DNA of 56,081 bases from Acidobacteriota bacterium (lineage in GTDB: Bacteria > Acidobacteriota > Blastocatellia > Pyrinomonadales > Pyrinomonadaceae), in contig JADJBB010000010.1 of NCBI GenBank assembly GCA_016703965.1, positions 1 through 56,081 of the forward strand, given 5' to 3'. This document shows, piece after piece, positions 6,757 through 15,314 of this stretch; position 1 is the stretch's first letter; the number at the start of each line of letters is the position of its first letter. Below the pieces are notes generated by a model. That model was given only the letters and a program-made list of their open reading frames with translations, did no database searches and had not been told where the DNA came from. Both the position numbers and the translations under genes were made by a program.

Positions 6757-8065
6757 ATGACCGCCCCGCAACCTAGCAAGCACGCTATCTGCTCTCCGTC
6801 ATCCGCCTACAAATGGATGACGTGCGTAGGCAGTATCGCAATGGAGAAGCTGGCTGGCAACAAGGACCAGGCCGGCATGGCGGCGTCGGAGGGTACGTTC
6901 CAACATCACGTAGCGGCCCTGTGCCTTGAGAACAAAACGCGCTGCGGAGTCGTACATCGGCTACCAGGAAAAGGTGGACGGTATCGACTTTACCTTCGAC
7001 GAGGAACACGCCCGCACGGTGCAGGTTTATCTCGACACGGTTTGGGGTCATGTTGGTGATACCGGCGAATTGTTCATTGAACAGGGACTCGATATTTCCA
7101 GCATCACCGGGGAGCCGGATGCAATCGGGACCGCCGACGCGATTGTTGTACGCCACGGCGAGTTGATCGTGATCGACCTCAAGACAGGCCGCAACAATGT
7201 CGAAGCGTTTGGAAATCACCAACTGATTATCTATGCGCTGGCGGCATTGAAAGCGTACAACGAGGGCAAGTTGGTCGGTGCTATCCACATCGACAACACG
7301 GCCGCCGATCTTTTCTAGGGGATACCATGCAAACAATCAACACAATTCGCCTGGTAATCAGTCAGCCGAACGTCCGAAACGCACCGTCCGAATGGGATTT
7401 CAAGAACGATGCCGCGGTTGAGGCCGCACAAACCCGGTGCCTCGCGGCCGGTCTTGAAGCACTTGGCCTTATCGGGAAGCCGATTGACACTATTTCGGAA
7501 TACCTTACCCCGGTGAAAAGCAATGCGTCTATTGCCGTGCGAAGGCCGAATGTCCCGAAGCTGGAAAAGGTCGTTGCGGAAGCGGTCGGCATGGACTTCG
7601 ATTCCACACCGGACACCGCCGAAACGCACTACCCGGAGGACAAAGCGCGGCTTGCCAAGCTGTTCCTGCTTCTTCCCTTGATCGAAAAGTGGTCAAAAGC
7701 TGTTTCTCAAAAGACCATTGCCGGTGCACTTGCTGGCGAAATCGGCGAGGCCGAAGGGTTGAAAGTCGTAGAGGGCCGTGCCGGGAATCGCGCGTGGGAT
7801 AACCCCGCAGAGGTTGAAGAAGAAATGAAGGCGATGCGAATCAAGCGAGACCAAATGTACCACCTTCAATCTCGTTTCCCCGACGCGGGCCGAAAAGCTG
7901 ATCGCCGAAGCCAATCCGCGCAAGTGGAAGAAACTGGCCGCCCGAATCACTCGCGCCGATGGTACGCCGACCGTTGTTGCCCTGGAAGATATGCGCCAGG
8001 CGATTAACGTAAAGCCCGCCGACGATTTTGAAGTGGTCGGCGAATCCGCTAACGATCTGTTGTAG
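6757..8065 (+). CDS. DUF2800 family protein (Cas4/RecB-like nuclease fold), several frameshifts
   Basis: The pieces read as one gene starting MTAPQPSKHAICSPSSA at 6757: SAYKWMTCVGS, then GEPDAIGTADAIVV and LIVIDLKTGRN (the PD-(D/E)xK-like core, IDLKTG), then RLVISQPN and a Cys cluster, CVYCRAKAEC. The cluster is visible only in a third frame at 7513-7555. Frame changes fall near 6940, 7310, 7512, 7555 and 7865, with the end at TAG 8063-8065 (EVVGESANDLL). DUF2800 proteins sit next to DUF2815 and PolA-type polymerases in phage replication modules and resemble iron-sulfur nucleases of the Cas4 group. Enzyme activity is inferred. The regular order of motifs suggests sequence error rather than old decay. 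Confidence 0.75.
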
Positions 8066-8140
8066 CACGTCCGTAACTTTAGCAATCACCAAACCGCGGG
8101 TAGAAAATCGCCCGCAACTTTACAGAAAAGGAAACACGAA

Positions 8141-8764
8141 ATGAAACTCTTTATCGAAGGCGCCCGCCTCTCGTTTGCCCACCAACTGTTCAATGCCGAA
8201 GCAATGGAAGAAGGGCAAACCAAAAAGTTCGGCGCCGACTTCATTCTGGAAGAAACAACAAAGGTCTACAAAGTCACATCGGTCGACGGTAAGAACGTCC
8301 GCACGCCGATTACGGCCGCCGCCGCAATGATCGAGGTTGCGAACGAAACCTGGAAGGGCAAGGGCAAGGAAATGCTCGCCGCCCTTGAGTCCTCAAAGAA
8401 GTGCCTCCGCAACGGTGATGCGCGCCTTTCCAGTTCCGGCGAGGTTTATGTCGGGTATGAGGGCAAACTTTACTTCTCCGCAAAGAACGCCACGCGCCCG
8501 ACGATTCTTGACAAGGACAAGACCCCGCTTACCGAGGCCGATGGTAAGCCCTATTCCGGTTGTTACGTCAATGCGTCAATCGAAATCTACGGCATGTCCG
8601 ATATGAAGAAAAAGGGCGTGCACGCTTCCCTCAAGGGTGTCCAGTTCCACTCTGACGGCGAATCGTTTGGTGGCGGTGGCGTGGCATCCCCCGACGAGTT
8701 TGACGACCTGGGCGACACCGGCGGCGGTGCGGCTTCAAGCACGTCTGACAACGATCTGTTCTAA
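8141..8764 (+). CDS. DUF2815 family single-stranded DNA-binding-like protein
   Basis: A 207-residue protein (MKLFIEGARLSFAHQLF) with ribosome binding site AAAAGGAAA. The C-terminus is a Gly/Ser linker ending in an acidic tail with terminal Phe (SDNDLF), as in SSB proteins and T7 gp2.5. DUF2815 is usually adjacent to DUF2800 and a family A polymerase, as here. The probable role is coating single-stranded DNA during phage replication, inferred from family context and the tail. Confidence 0.85.
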   Translation: MKLFIEGARLSFAHQLFNAEAMEEGQTKKFGADFILEETTKVYKVTSVDGKNVRTPITAAAAMIEVANETWKGKGKEMLAALESSKKCLRNGDARLSSSGEVYVGYEGKLYFSAKNATRPTILDKDKTPLTEADGKPYSGCYVNASIEIYGMSDMKKKGVHASLKGVQFHSDGESFGGGGVASPDEFDDLGDTGGGAASSTSDNDLF

Positions 8765-8776
8765 AGGGGCGCCGCC

Positions 8777-9187
8777 ATGAAATCCTCACCTTTCTACCGT
8801 TCGCGTGCGCCCATGGCGGCCCTCGCCGCGGCGCTCTCCGGTTCGGCTGAGTACATTCAAGCACTCAACGCGGCGCAAGGGTATCGCTCCCGCGGCAAGG
8901 GACTTGGGCAGCACTCCGGCAAGAAATCCTCACCTTTCTACCGTTCGCGTGCGCTCATGGCGGCCCTCGCCGCGGCGCTCTCCGGTTCGGCTGAGTACAT
9001 TCAAGCACTCAACGCGGCGCAAGGGTATCGCTCCCGCGGCAAGGGACTTGGGCAGCACTCCGGCAAGAAATGGGGCAGTTCGTCGTCTGGTCGCTACGCC
9101 GGCGTATCGAATGGTGAACGTGAAATGGCCCGGCGCCAGCGGCAAATTGCCACTGGAATGCTGAAAGCCTCCCCCGTCGCCTGTTGA
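8777..9187 (+). CDS. small basic phage protein with internal 144-bp tandem duplication
   Basis: A 136-residue protein whose residues 2-49 are repeated almost exactly as 50-97 (KSSPFYRSRAPMAALAAAL). The DNA copies 8780-8923 and 8924-9067 show a single visible base change (Pro versus Leu codon). The family form has one copy followed by the C-terminal motif EREMARRQRQIATGM. It is basic and possibly nucleic acid-binding. It follows the DUF2815 gene by 12 bp and is followed by a terminator. Confidence 0.75.
   Translation: MKSSPFYRSRAPMAALAAALSGSAEYIQALNAAQGYRSRGKGLGQHSGKKSSPFYRSRALMAALAAALSGSAEYIQALNAAQGYRSRGKGLGQHSGKKWGSSSSGRYAGVSNGEREMARRQRQIATGMLKASPVAC
8780..9067. repeat. 144-bp direct tandem duplication
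   Basis: Two head-to-tail copies, 8780-8923 and 8924-9067, keep the reading frame of the surrounding gene (48 codons each). One visible difference (CCC versus CTC) means the duplication is recent. An assembly artefact cannot be excluded. Confidence 0.9.
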
Positions 9188-9199
9188 AAAACCCCCTCC

Positions 9200-9223
9200 C
9201 CGCCTCGCTTGAGGCGGTTTTTT
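9200..9223 (+). terminator. rho-independent terminator
   Basis: CCGCCTC, loop GCTT, GAGGCGG, followed by six T (9218-9223), immediately after the gene ending at 9187. It would reduce rightward read-through into the methyltransferase operon. Confidence 0.8.
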
Positions 9224-9297
9224 AGACGCCGGTTCCGACAAACCTTTTTAAGAAAGGAGTTGACGGGGTGCGGGAACACCTACCGGCGTCTAAAAAA
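9218..9297. repeat. 80-bp element bounded by perfect 16-bp inverted repeats
   Basis: TTTTTTAGACGCCGGT at 9218-9233 is the exact reverse complement of ACCGGCGTCTAAAAAA at 9282-9297. The 48-base interior holds AAGAAAGGAG and a second partial pairing (GTTCC with GGAAC). The left arm shares its T-run with the terminator. It could be an alternative RNA structure controlling read-through, or a minimal non-autonomous insertion. Confidence 0.7.
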
Positions 9298-9316
9298 CCA
9301 CAAAAGGAGAAGTGAC

Positions 9317-9668
9317 ATGAAACACATTGCCAGTTTTAGTCGTAGTGAAGTCGTAGATACGGCATACGCGAACCTTGGGGTTTTCCCGCTTGAGTTCAGC
9401 GATTGGCTATCCGACAACTTTCACGTTTGGGAGGCTTTTGTCTCGGAAGCGGACCATGTAATAGCCCGCGGATTCAAGCACTACTCAGCCAGGACCATCT
9501 TGCATGTCCTCCGGCACCACTACGCGATTGCCGAGTCGGTACCACAAGGCTGGAAGCTGAACAACAACAGGTCGCCGTACCTTGCGCGCCTGTTCGCAAT
9601 CCTGCACCCGGTCCACGGCGGCCTGTTTGAGTTCCGCGAAACAAAGGCTGAAAAGGCATGGTTTGTAA
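9317..9668 (+). CDS. conserved small phage protein, fused by indel to the methyltransferase frame
   Basis: ATG 9317 follows AAAAGGAGAAG. The protein (FSDWLSDNFHVWEAFVSEA, then GFKHYSARTILHVLRHH and SPYLARLFAILHP) matches a small conserved phage family of about 110 residues with unknown function. As read, the frame runs on into the methyltransferase. A neighbouring frame has TAA at 9666-9668 overlapping the methyltransferase ATG (TAATG), the normal phage junction. A one-base insertion shortly before 9660 has probably fused the two. Confidence 0.65.
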
Positions 9669-10825
9669 TGTCCGTTAAGCTACTACATGGTGATTGCCTA
9701 AAGCTACTGATCGAACAACCGAGCAATTCAGTTGACGCGATCGTTACCGATCCGCCTTACGGCCTGGCGTTTATGAACAAGCATTGGGATTACGCTATCC
9801 CCGGTGTCGAAATATGGAAAGAGTGCCTGCGCGTACTCAAACCAGGCGGCCACTTGCTTTCATTCGCCGGCACGCGAACGCAACACCGAATGGCCGTCAA
9901 CATCGAGGACGCTGGTTTCGAGATTCGGGATTTGATCGCCTGGGTATACGGGTCGGGATTCCCGAAGTCTATGGATGTGAGCAAGGCAATAGACAAGGCG
10001 GCCGGCGCCGAGCGTGAAGTGGTTGGTGTACGCAAAGGAACTGCGAATAAAACCTTGTGCCAGGTTGAGAATGGAAAAGGGTTTGGCGCGACAGTGGTTG
10101 AAACCACCCCCGCAACAGACGCCGCAAAGCAATGGCAAGGTTGGGGTACCGCGCTTAAACCCGCCCTTGAGCCAATCACCGTCGCGCGCAAACCTATTTC
10201 AGAAAAGACCATTGCGGCAAACGTACTTGCACACGGCACCGGCGGGCTGAACATAGACGCATCCCGCGTACCCCTTACCGATGACGCCGACGCCGCGGCT
10301 TTTGAGAGTAACCACCGCGTAACAGAGCGCCTACCGGAAAATCGAGGCGGGCAAAACCTTGGGCTACATGAGGGTGGCTGGAAACAGCGCGTAGGCGAGG
10401 CGGTAATCCCACCTGGCCGCTGGCCGGCGAATCTTATCCATGATGGGTGTACCGATGTTTTGGGCGCTTTCCCCAACGCCGCGCGGTTCTTCTACTGTGC
10501 CAAGGCGAGTAGCAAAGACCGGCACGCGGGTGTAGACAACCCAGGACCGCAATTCCAGCACGGAAATACGTTGCGCAAGACCGAGAACACGGATACCAAA
10601 GGGAACAACCACCCAACCGTCAAGCCAACCGACCTCATGCGATATTTGTGCAAGTTGGTAACACCGCCTGGGGGTGTAGTTCTTGACCCGTTTATGGGGT
10701 CCGGTAGCACCGGCCGCGCCGCCGTAATGGACGGCTTTCATTTTATCGGCATTGAGCGCGAATTGGAGTATTTCAACATCGCCACAAGCCGGGTGTACGC
10801 GGCGGTAGTGGAGGATTTACTGTAA
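9668..10825 (+). CDS. DNA N6-adenine/N4-cytosine methyltransferase, beta class
   Basis: From ATG 9668 (MSVKLLHGDCLKLL) the protein is 385 residues. The catalytic motif IV is TDPPYG at about residues 27-32. The AdoMet-binding motif I, LDPFMGSGSTG, lies near the C-terminus, after HPTVKP. The order motif IV before motif I places it in the beta class of amino-methyltransferases. The central variable region (about 110-300) is the likely target-recognition part. It may protect phage DNA from host restriction, since no partner endonuclease is seen. The next gene overlaps by one base (TAATG). Confidence 0.9.
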   Translation: MSVKLLHGDCLKLLIEQPSNSVDAIVTDPPYGLAFMNKHWDYAIPGVEIWKECLRVLKPGGHLLSFAGTRTQHRMAVNIEDAGFEIRDLIAWVYGSGFPKSMDVSKAIDKAAGAEREVVGVRKGTANKTLCQVENGKGFGATVVETTPATDAAKQWQGWGTALKPALEPITVARKPISEKTIAANVLAHGTGGLNIDASRVPLTDDADAAAFESNHRVTERLPENRGGQNLGLHEGGWKQRVGEAVIPPGRWPANLIHDGCTDVLGAFPNAARFFYCAKASSKDRHAGVDNPGPQFQHGNTLRKTENTDTKGNNHPTVKPTDLMRYLCKLVTPPGGVVLDPFMGSGSTGRAAVMDGFHFIGIERELEYFNIATSRVYAAVVEDLL

Positions 10826-11067
10826 TGCAGTCGAAAATGCAATCCCTTATCGAAGCCTGGGTGAACGTGGTTATCGGCTTCGGCATCAACCTGATAGCTA
10901 ATCTGATCGTCCTACCTGCTTTCGGGTATCGGGTAACGGTCGGTGACGCTTTCGGCATCGGCCTGGTCTTTACGGTTATTTCGATCGCCCGTAGTTACTT
11001 TATTCGCCGTTGGTTTAACAGTTTTTGCGAAAGGCTTTTCGATAATGGCAAATCGTTTCTTCGTTGA
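10825..11067 (+). CDS. DUF7220 family small membrane protein
   Basis: An 80-residue protein with two hydrophobic segments (about residues 13-34 and 43-60) and a basic C-terminus (SYFIRRWFNSF). The pattern SLIEAWVNVVIGFGINL matches the phage DUF7220 family as I remember it. It starts at TAATG of the methyltransferase stop. Function is unknown. Confidence 0.8.
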   Translation: MQSKMQSLIEAWVNVVIGFGINLIANLIVLPAFGYRVTVGDAFGIGLVFTVISIARSYFIRRWFNSFCERLFDNGKSFLR

Positions 11068-11254
11068 CTTCAAGGAAAGCGCCAAGGGCGAAATTGTCGG
11101 CGGCATCAAATTCCCCCGCGATTCGGTCTTTGTCCTTGAGTCGCTGGCAGAGATTGTTACCCAATTCAGTGAGGTATGTTGCGTCCCGCCAGAAGAAATA
11201 ATCGTTGATGTTCTGGCGGTGCTGCGAAACTCAAACGCAACGGTTCTGCAATGA
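11045..11254 (+). CDS. small hypothetical phage protein
   Basis: The likely start is ATG 11045 (MANRFFVDFKESAKGEIVGG), giving 69 residues and a 23-bp overlap with the DUF7220 gene. A longer in-frame extension to 10943 overlaps that gene further and is less likely. It is coupled to the polymerase gene by ATGA at 11251-11254. No domain is recognised. Confidence 0.65.
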   Translation: MANRFFVDFKESAKGEIVGGIKFPRDSVFVLESLAEIVTQFSEVCCVPPEEIIVDVLAVLRNSNATVLQ

Positions 11255-13458
11255 GTGCCCCGTTCTTTCTCGATACCGAGACATTCAGCAAAACGGACAT
11301 TCGCAACGGAACTGACAACTACGCCCGCGATGCCGAAATAATGATCTGGACTTACGCCCGCGGCGACCGCCCGGTAGTTGCCTATGACGCTACCACCGGC
11401 GCGCGTATGCCTAGCGAACTTGAGGACAATCTACTTGACGAGCGCGTTACGCTGATCGCCCACAATGCCACGTTCGACCGGACGGTTCTGCACTTCAACG
11501 GCTTCCCAACTCCGGCCGAAAGGTGGCAATGTACAATGGCGCACGCATTGGCACATAGCCTACCCGGCGGCCTGGACAAGTTGTGCGAAATCTTCAAGGT
11601 CGCCGATGACATGGCGAAACTCAAAGACGGCAAAGCACTCGTTCACTTGTTCTGCAAACCGCGGCCAAAGAACATGAAGTTGCGCCGTGCGACCAGGGAA
11701 ACGCACCCGGCGGAATGGGCGCGGTTCGTGGAGTATGCGATAAATGACGTTGCGGCCATGCGCGAAGTGCGCCGCTTGATGCCCAACTGGAACTACGGAA
11801 CAGAAAGCGAAACCGCCCTCCGCGAACTGGACTTGTGGCACATGGACCAGAACATAAACCGATCGGGCGTATTGGTCGATATTGATCTGGTCAACGGCGC
11901 AATTACTACCGCCGAACGCGCAAAGAGCCTGCTTGCTGTTGAGGCGAATGAACTATCGGAAGGCGCGATCGAGGCGACTACCCAACGGGATGCCCTTCTG
12001 CGCCTACTTTCAGACGTGTATGACGTTTGGCTACCAGATTTGCGGGGTGCCAATGTGGAGCGTTTGCTTGCATCCGATCACAACTTGCCGGAGGTCGTCG
12101 TAAGTCTGTTGAACAATCGCCTTTCGGCAAGCAGTACGTCCGTAAGCAAGTACAAAAAGTTCAAGCAACTTACCGGCCCGGACAACCGATTGAGAAATAC
12201 AATCCAGTTTTGCGGCGCCATGCGCACCGGCCGCGATGCCGGCCGCGGAGTGCAGTTGCAGAACCTCCCCAGGCCGACGCTAAAGCAGAGCGTCATCGAG
12301 GCGGGTATTGCGGCGATCAAGGCCGACTGCGCCGATCTGGTATTCGATGATCCTATGCGCCTACTATCATCAGCCGTTCGCGGTTGCCTGATAGCACCCC
12401 CTGGCAAGAAACTCGTTGTCGCTGACTTGTCGAACATCGAGGGCCGGTTTTTGGCCTGGCTCGCGGGCGAGACATGGAAATTGCAGGCGTTTGCCGATTT
12501 CGACACCTGCATGGGCGTTGACGGCAACTGGTACACCGGCGATCAGATCAGGGACGCCGTACTCTCCGGCAATCCTGTTGAACTCAAGTTGGATAAGAAG
12601 GGTGAACCGACGCGCAAGGGTTATGACCTGTATGCACTCGCCTACTCAAAGGCGTTTCGCATCACGCCAGAGGCCGTCATGGAGAACAAATCTTCCGGGG
12701 ATGGTTCGTTCCGGCAAATCGGCAAAGTTATGGAGTTGGCCCTTGGCTACGAGGGCGGCGTAGGTGCGTTCGTAACTTTCGCAGTTGCCTATGGAATCGA
12801 CTTGGATCAAATGGCAGAGGGTGCGGCTGGAAACATCCCCGAACGTATTTGGCGGGAAGCGGAACGCGCACACGAATGGGCAGTAAAAACCAAACGTGAC
12901 TACGGAATGAAGAAGAAAACCTATGTGGTTTGCGACTCGTTCAAGCGCCTTTGGCGCGAAGCCCATCCCGAAACAGTCGGCTTCTGGAAAGAGTTGGAAC
13001 AGGCGTTCCGCCTGGCGCTTGACACCCCCGGCCGCACGTTCTATGCCCGCAAGATTTCCGCTACAAAATTGGGCGCATGGATGACACTTACCCTACCATC
13101 CGGCCGGAAGCTGTGCTACCCATCCCCACGGTACGACGAAAACGGCAAACTCAGTTACATGGGTATCAATCAGTTCAGCCGGCAATGGAACAGGCTCAAG
13201 ACGTATTCCGGCAAACTGGCGGAAAACGTGACGCAAGCCGGAAGCCGCGACGTTCTAAAAGCCCCGGTGCGCCGTATCCTCGATTACGGATATGAAATCA
13301 AGATTCCGGTACATGACGAGCAAATTACCGAGGCGGTCGACCTTCCCTGCTATTCCGACGCGCACCTTGCCGCGCTCATGTCGGATAACCCCGCCTGGGC
13401 CAAGGGCTTACCGCTTGCTGCGGCCGGGTTTGAAAGCAACAGGTACAGAAAGGATTGA
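11251..13458 (+). CDS. family A DNA polymerase with 3'-5' exonuclease domain
   Basis: A 735-residue replicative polymerase. The N-terminal exonuclease domain shows FLDTETFS (Exo I), HNATFDR (Exo II) and YAINDVAAM (Exo III, about residue 170). Polymerase motif A is VADLSNIEGRFLAW at about residue 390, motif B is GKVMELALGYEGGVGAF at about 490, and motif C is IPVHDEQ at about 688. All are present in one unbroken frame. The variant motif A (DLSNIE instead of DYSQIE) is usual for this phage polymerase group. It is in the same operon as the DUF2800 and DUF2815 genes and is the core replication enzyme. Confidence 0.95.
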   Translation: MSAPFFLDTETFSKTDIRNGTDNYARDAEIMIWTYARGDRPVVAYDATTGARMPSELEDNLLDERVTLIAHNATFDRTVLHFNGFPTPAERWQCTMAHALAHSLPGGLDKLCEIFKVADDMAKLKDGKALVHLFCKPRPKNMKLRRATRETHPAEWARFVEYAINDVAAMREVRRLMPNWNYGTESETALRELDLWHMDQNINRSGVLVDIDLVNGAITTAERAKSLLAVEANELSEGAIEATTQRDALLRLLSDVYDVWLPDLRGANVERLLASDHNLPEVVVSLLNNRLSASSTSVSKYKKFKQLTGPDNRLRNTIQFCGAMRTGRDAGRGVQLQNLPRPTLKQSVIEAGIAAIKADCADLVFDDPMRLLSSAVRGCLIAPPGKKLVVADLSNIEGRFLAWLAGETWKLQAFADFDTCMGVDGNWYTGDQIRDAVLSGNPVELKLDKKGEPTRKGYDLYALAYSKAFRITPEAVMENKSSGDGSFRQIGKVMELALGYEGGVGAFVTFAVAYGIDLDQMAEGAAGNIPERIWREAERAHEWAVKTKRDYGMKKKTYVVCDSFKRLWREAHPETVGFWKELEQAFRLALDTPGRTFYARKISATKLGAWMTLTLPSGRKLCYPSPRYDENGKLSYMGINQFSRQWNRLKTYSGKLAENVTQAGSRDVLKAPVRRILDYGYEIKIPVHDEQITEAVDLPCYSDAHLAALMSDNPAWAKGLPLAAAGFESNRYRKD

Positions 13459-13459
13459 T

Positions 13460-14071
13460 GTGGTGAAAGACAAGGAAAAGGTCGCCATGCGGATGAAAGC
13501 CTACTACGAGGCGAACCGCGAGAAGATCGTCGCAGGCCAGAAAGCCTACTATGAATCGACCAAGGAAAAGGTAGCCATGCAGAAGAAAGCCTACTATGAA
13601 GCAAACAGGGAAAAGATATTAGCGCGGAAGAAAGCCTACTATGAATCTAACAAGGAAAAGGTAGCCATGCGGATGAAAGCCTACAATGAAGCAAACAAGG
13701 AAAAGTTAGCCATGCAGAAGAAATCCTACCGTGAAACGAACAAGGCGCGGATATACGCGCATGCCAACGCACGTAGACTATTCAAAGGTGCATCCCGCCT
13801 TTCCAAAGCGTACATTAGCCAAACCGCAGAGGTATACAAGCTGGCCCGCGAAATCGCCGAACTATCCGGTGATGCTATACACGTTGACCACATCATACCG
13901 TTTAAAGGCGTAACATAGGACGGCGCCGATGTTAGCGGGTTGCATGTTCCCTGGAACCTTACGATTGTCCACTATAGAACGAACCTACAAAAGCACAACA
14001 AAGCACTGAATAGCGACGCACTAGCATTTAGCAATCTGCAAATAATTGTTGACGATACGTTTAGCGTTTGA
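13460..14071 (+). CDS. HNH endonuclease with N-terminal KAYYEANRE repeats, interrupted by TAG
   Basis: The gene starts at GTG 13460 or 13463 just after the polymerase stop, with AAAGGA upstream. Residues 10-95 are about six 15-residue repeats (KAYYEANREKIVAGQ and variants), highly charged and probably one long helix. The C-terminal part has the HNH core HVDHIIPFKG. TAG at 13916-13918 stops the frame, but the same frame continues DVSGLHVPWNLTIVHYRTNL, the rest of the HNH fold, to TGA 14069-14071. It is either a nonsense mutation or a sequencing error. HNH enzymes are common phage homing or packaging-associated nucleases. Confidence 0.75.
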
Positions 14072-14077
14072 TAAAGT
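14049..14077 (+). promoter_or_regulatory. rightward early promoter with overlapping operator
   Basis: TTGACG (14049-14054), a 17-base spacer and TAAAGT (14072-14077). The operator TTTAGCGTTTGATAAA (14060-14075), one mismatch from the perfect palindrome, covers the spacer and -10. It drives the gene at 14115 and the small-gene chain that follows. Confidence 0.7.
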
Positions 14078-14114
14078 TCGTTTCGCACCAACTAAATCAA
14101 CTAGGAGAAACCAA

Positions 14115-14393
14115 ATGGGTAGCACTGAGAGGAAAGCAAGCCAGAAAGCCTACTACGAGGCGAACCGCGAGAGGATTGCCGAACGCCAGAAAGCCTACTA
14201 CGCAGAGAACCGCGAGAAGATCGTCGCACGCCAGAAAGCCTACTACGAGGCGAACCGCGAGAGGATCGCCGCCCGCGGGAGAGGCGTAGACCCCGAAAAG
14301 AAAGCGGCCTACGCAAAGGAGTATTACGCAGCAAACCGCGAACGTCTGATTGCGTATCAAAGAGAGTACCGCAAAACCTACATGGGCAAATAA
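14115..14393 (+). CDS. KAYYEANRE-repeat protein without nuclease domain
   Basis: ATG 14115 follows AGGAGAAACC. The 92-residue product is made of 15-residue repeats (QKAYYEANRERIAER and variants) like the N-terminus of the HNH gene 50 bp upstream, but has no HNH motif. It is very basic and charged and probably a single long helix. It looks like a partial duplication of that gene, now with its own promoter. Function is unknown. Confidence 0.8.
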   Translation: MGSTERKASQKAYYEANRERIAERQKAYYAENREKIVARQKAYYEANRERIAARGRGVDPEKKAAYAKEYYAANRERLIAYQREYRKTYMGK

Positions 14394-14404
14394 GGAGAAG
14401 CAAA

Positions 14405-14704
14405 ATGTACACGCCCGGTATTTTTCACTCCCCCGGATTTCGCCTCGTCCTTTCGCCAGTGCTACAAGGCGCGGTAATCATGGCTATCGTGCTGTTCGCA
14501 AACAGCATATTGTCGCAGCGCGCGGAGGCGGGGCAGCAAGCGGAAGAAACCAGGCTTGAGGCTAAAATTTCAAAGCAGGCCGGTTACATCGCCTCGCTCG
14601 AAAAGACCCTTGCGATGTGCCTAACCCGCGGCGATCACCCCATAACAATCGGCGGCGAATTGTGGTTCTGCGGCGCCGCCAATACCGGGATAAAAATGAA
14701 ATGA
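14405..14704 (+). CDS. single-pass membrane protein with coiled coil
   Basis: A 99-residue protein with ribosome binding site AAGGAGAAG. A membrane segment lies at about residues 15-35 (VLSPVLQGAVIMAIVLFANSI), followed by a charged helix (QQAEETRLEAKISKQAGYIASLEKTL) and a C-terminal Cys pair. No family is recognised. It is coupled to the next gene by ATGA. Confidence 0.7.
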   Translation: MYTPGIFHSPGFRLVLSPVLQGAVIMAIVLFANSILSQRAEAGQQAEETRLEAKISKQAGYIASLEKTLAMCLTRGDHPITIGGELWFCGAANTGIKMK

Positions 14705-15000
14705 CCACACACAAACAAGTCATCACCTTAGCTAAAGAGTGCTTTTACTGCTATGAAGATGCTAAAGGACGCCCGGAGTATTCAGCGAATGAATACGCAC
14801 TTGAACGCTTCTACGCCATCGCATTCGATGCAGGTCGTGTGGCTGAACGGGAAAGCAAACTCTCCGACCACATCAAGCGCGAGGTGCTACTGCGGGATTG
14901 GATAAGACAACAGGGAGAAGTAACAAATACTTGCACGTTCAATATTCTCAAAGAGGTAGGTAATGAGTGTGCGTGTCATCGAGCGAAGGAGCAAAGGTAA
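14701..15000 (+). CDS. hypothetical protein of the modular early family
   Basis: A 99-residue soluble protein (MTTHKQVITLAKECFYCYEDA) starting in an ATGA overlap with the upstream stop. It contains the module KREVLLRDW, a variant of the REVMLRDAL module shared with at least five neighbours. Cys residues are scattered without a clear metal-binding pattern. Function is unknown. Confidence 0.7.
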   Translation: MTTHKQVITLAKECFYCYEDAKGRPEYSANEYALERFYAIAFDAGRVAERESKLSDHIKREVLLRDWIRQQGEVTNTCTFNILKEVGNECACHRAKEQR

Positions 15001-15314
15001 TGAGCGAACTAGACAAGTTCCTTGGCGAACTTTCTCCAGCCAAACCATTCGAGTACATGGAGCGTCACGAACTTATTCATATTTGTAATGACCTGCAAAG
15101 CAAATGGCTTTCAGAGCAAAAGGCAGGAATGGAACTAGCATTTGAATATGAGGAACAATCTAAGCAACTCGCCGACCACATCAATCGCGAGGTGATGCTG
15201 CGGGATGCGCTCGACCAGCTTCTTGATGATATGGGTGACGACGGCCACTGTGTATGCGAAGCAGCAAAGCAGCAAGCCATTGAAGCACTCGCCGCCACGG
15301 AGCCAAAGCCATGA
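15000..15314 (+). CDS. modular early protein (REVMLRDAL / EALAATEPKP modules)
   Basis: A 104-residue protein from ATG 15000 (MSELDKFLGELSPAKPF), overlapping the upstream stop by one base (TAATG). It carries NREVMLRDALDQL in the middle and ends EALAATEPKP. Both modules recur in neighbouring genes. Between them is an acidic helical region. It is probably a small helical oligomer. Function is unknown. Confidence 0.7.
   Translation: MSELDKFLGELSPAKPFEYMERHELIHICNDLQSKWLSEQKAGMELAFEYEEQSKQLADHINREVMLRDALDQLLDDMGDDGHCVCEAAKQQAIEALAATEPKP

Noticed and set aside
13928..14071. Separate small gene downstream of the HNH gene
   Set aside because: The sequence is in the same frame as the HNH core and completes its fold, so it is the interrupted 3' end of that gene.
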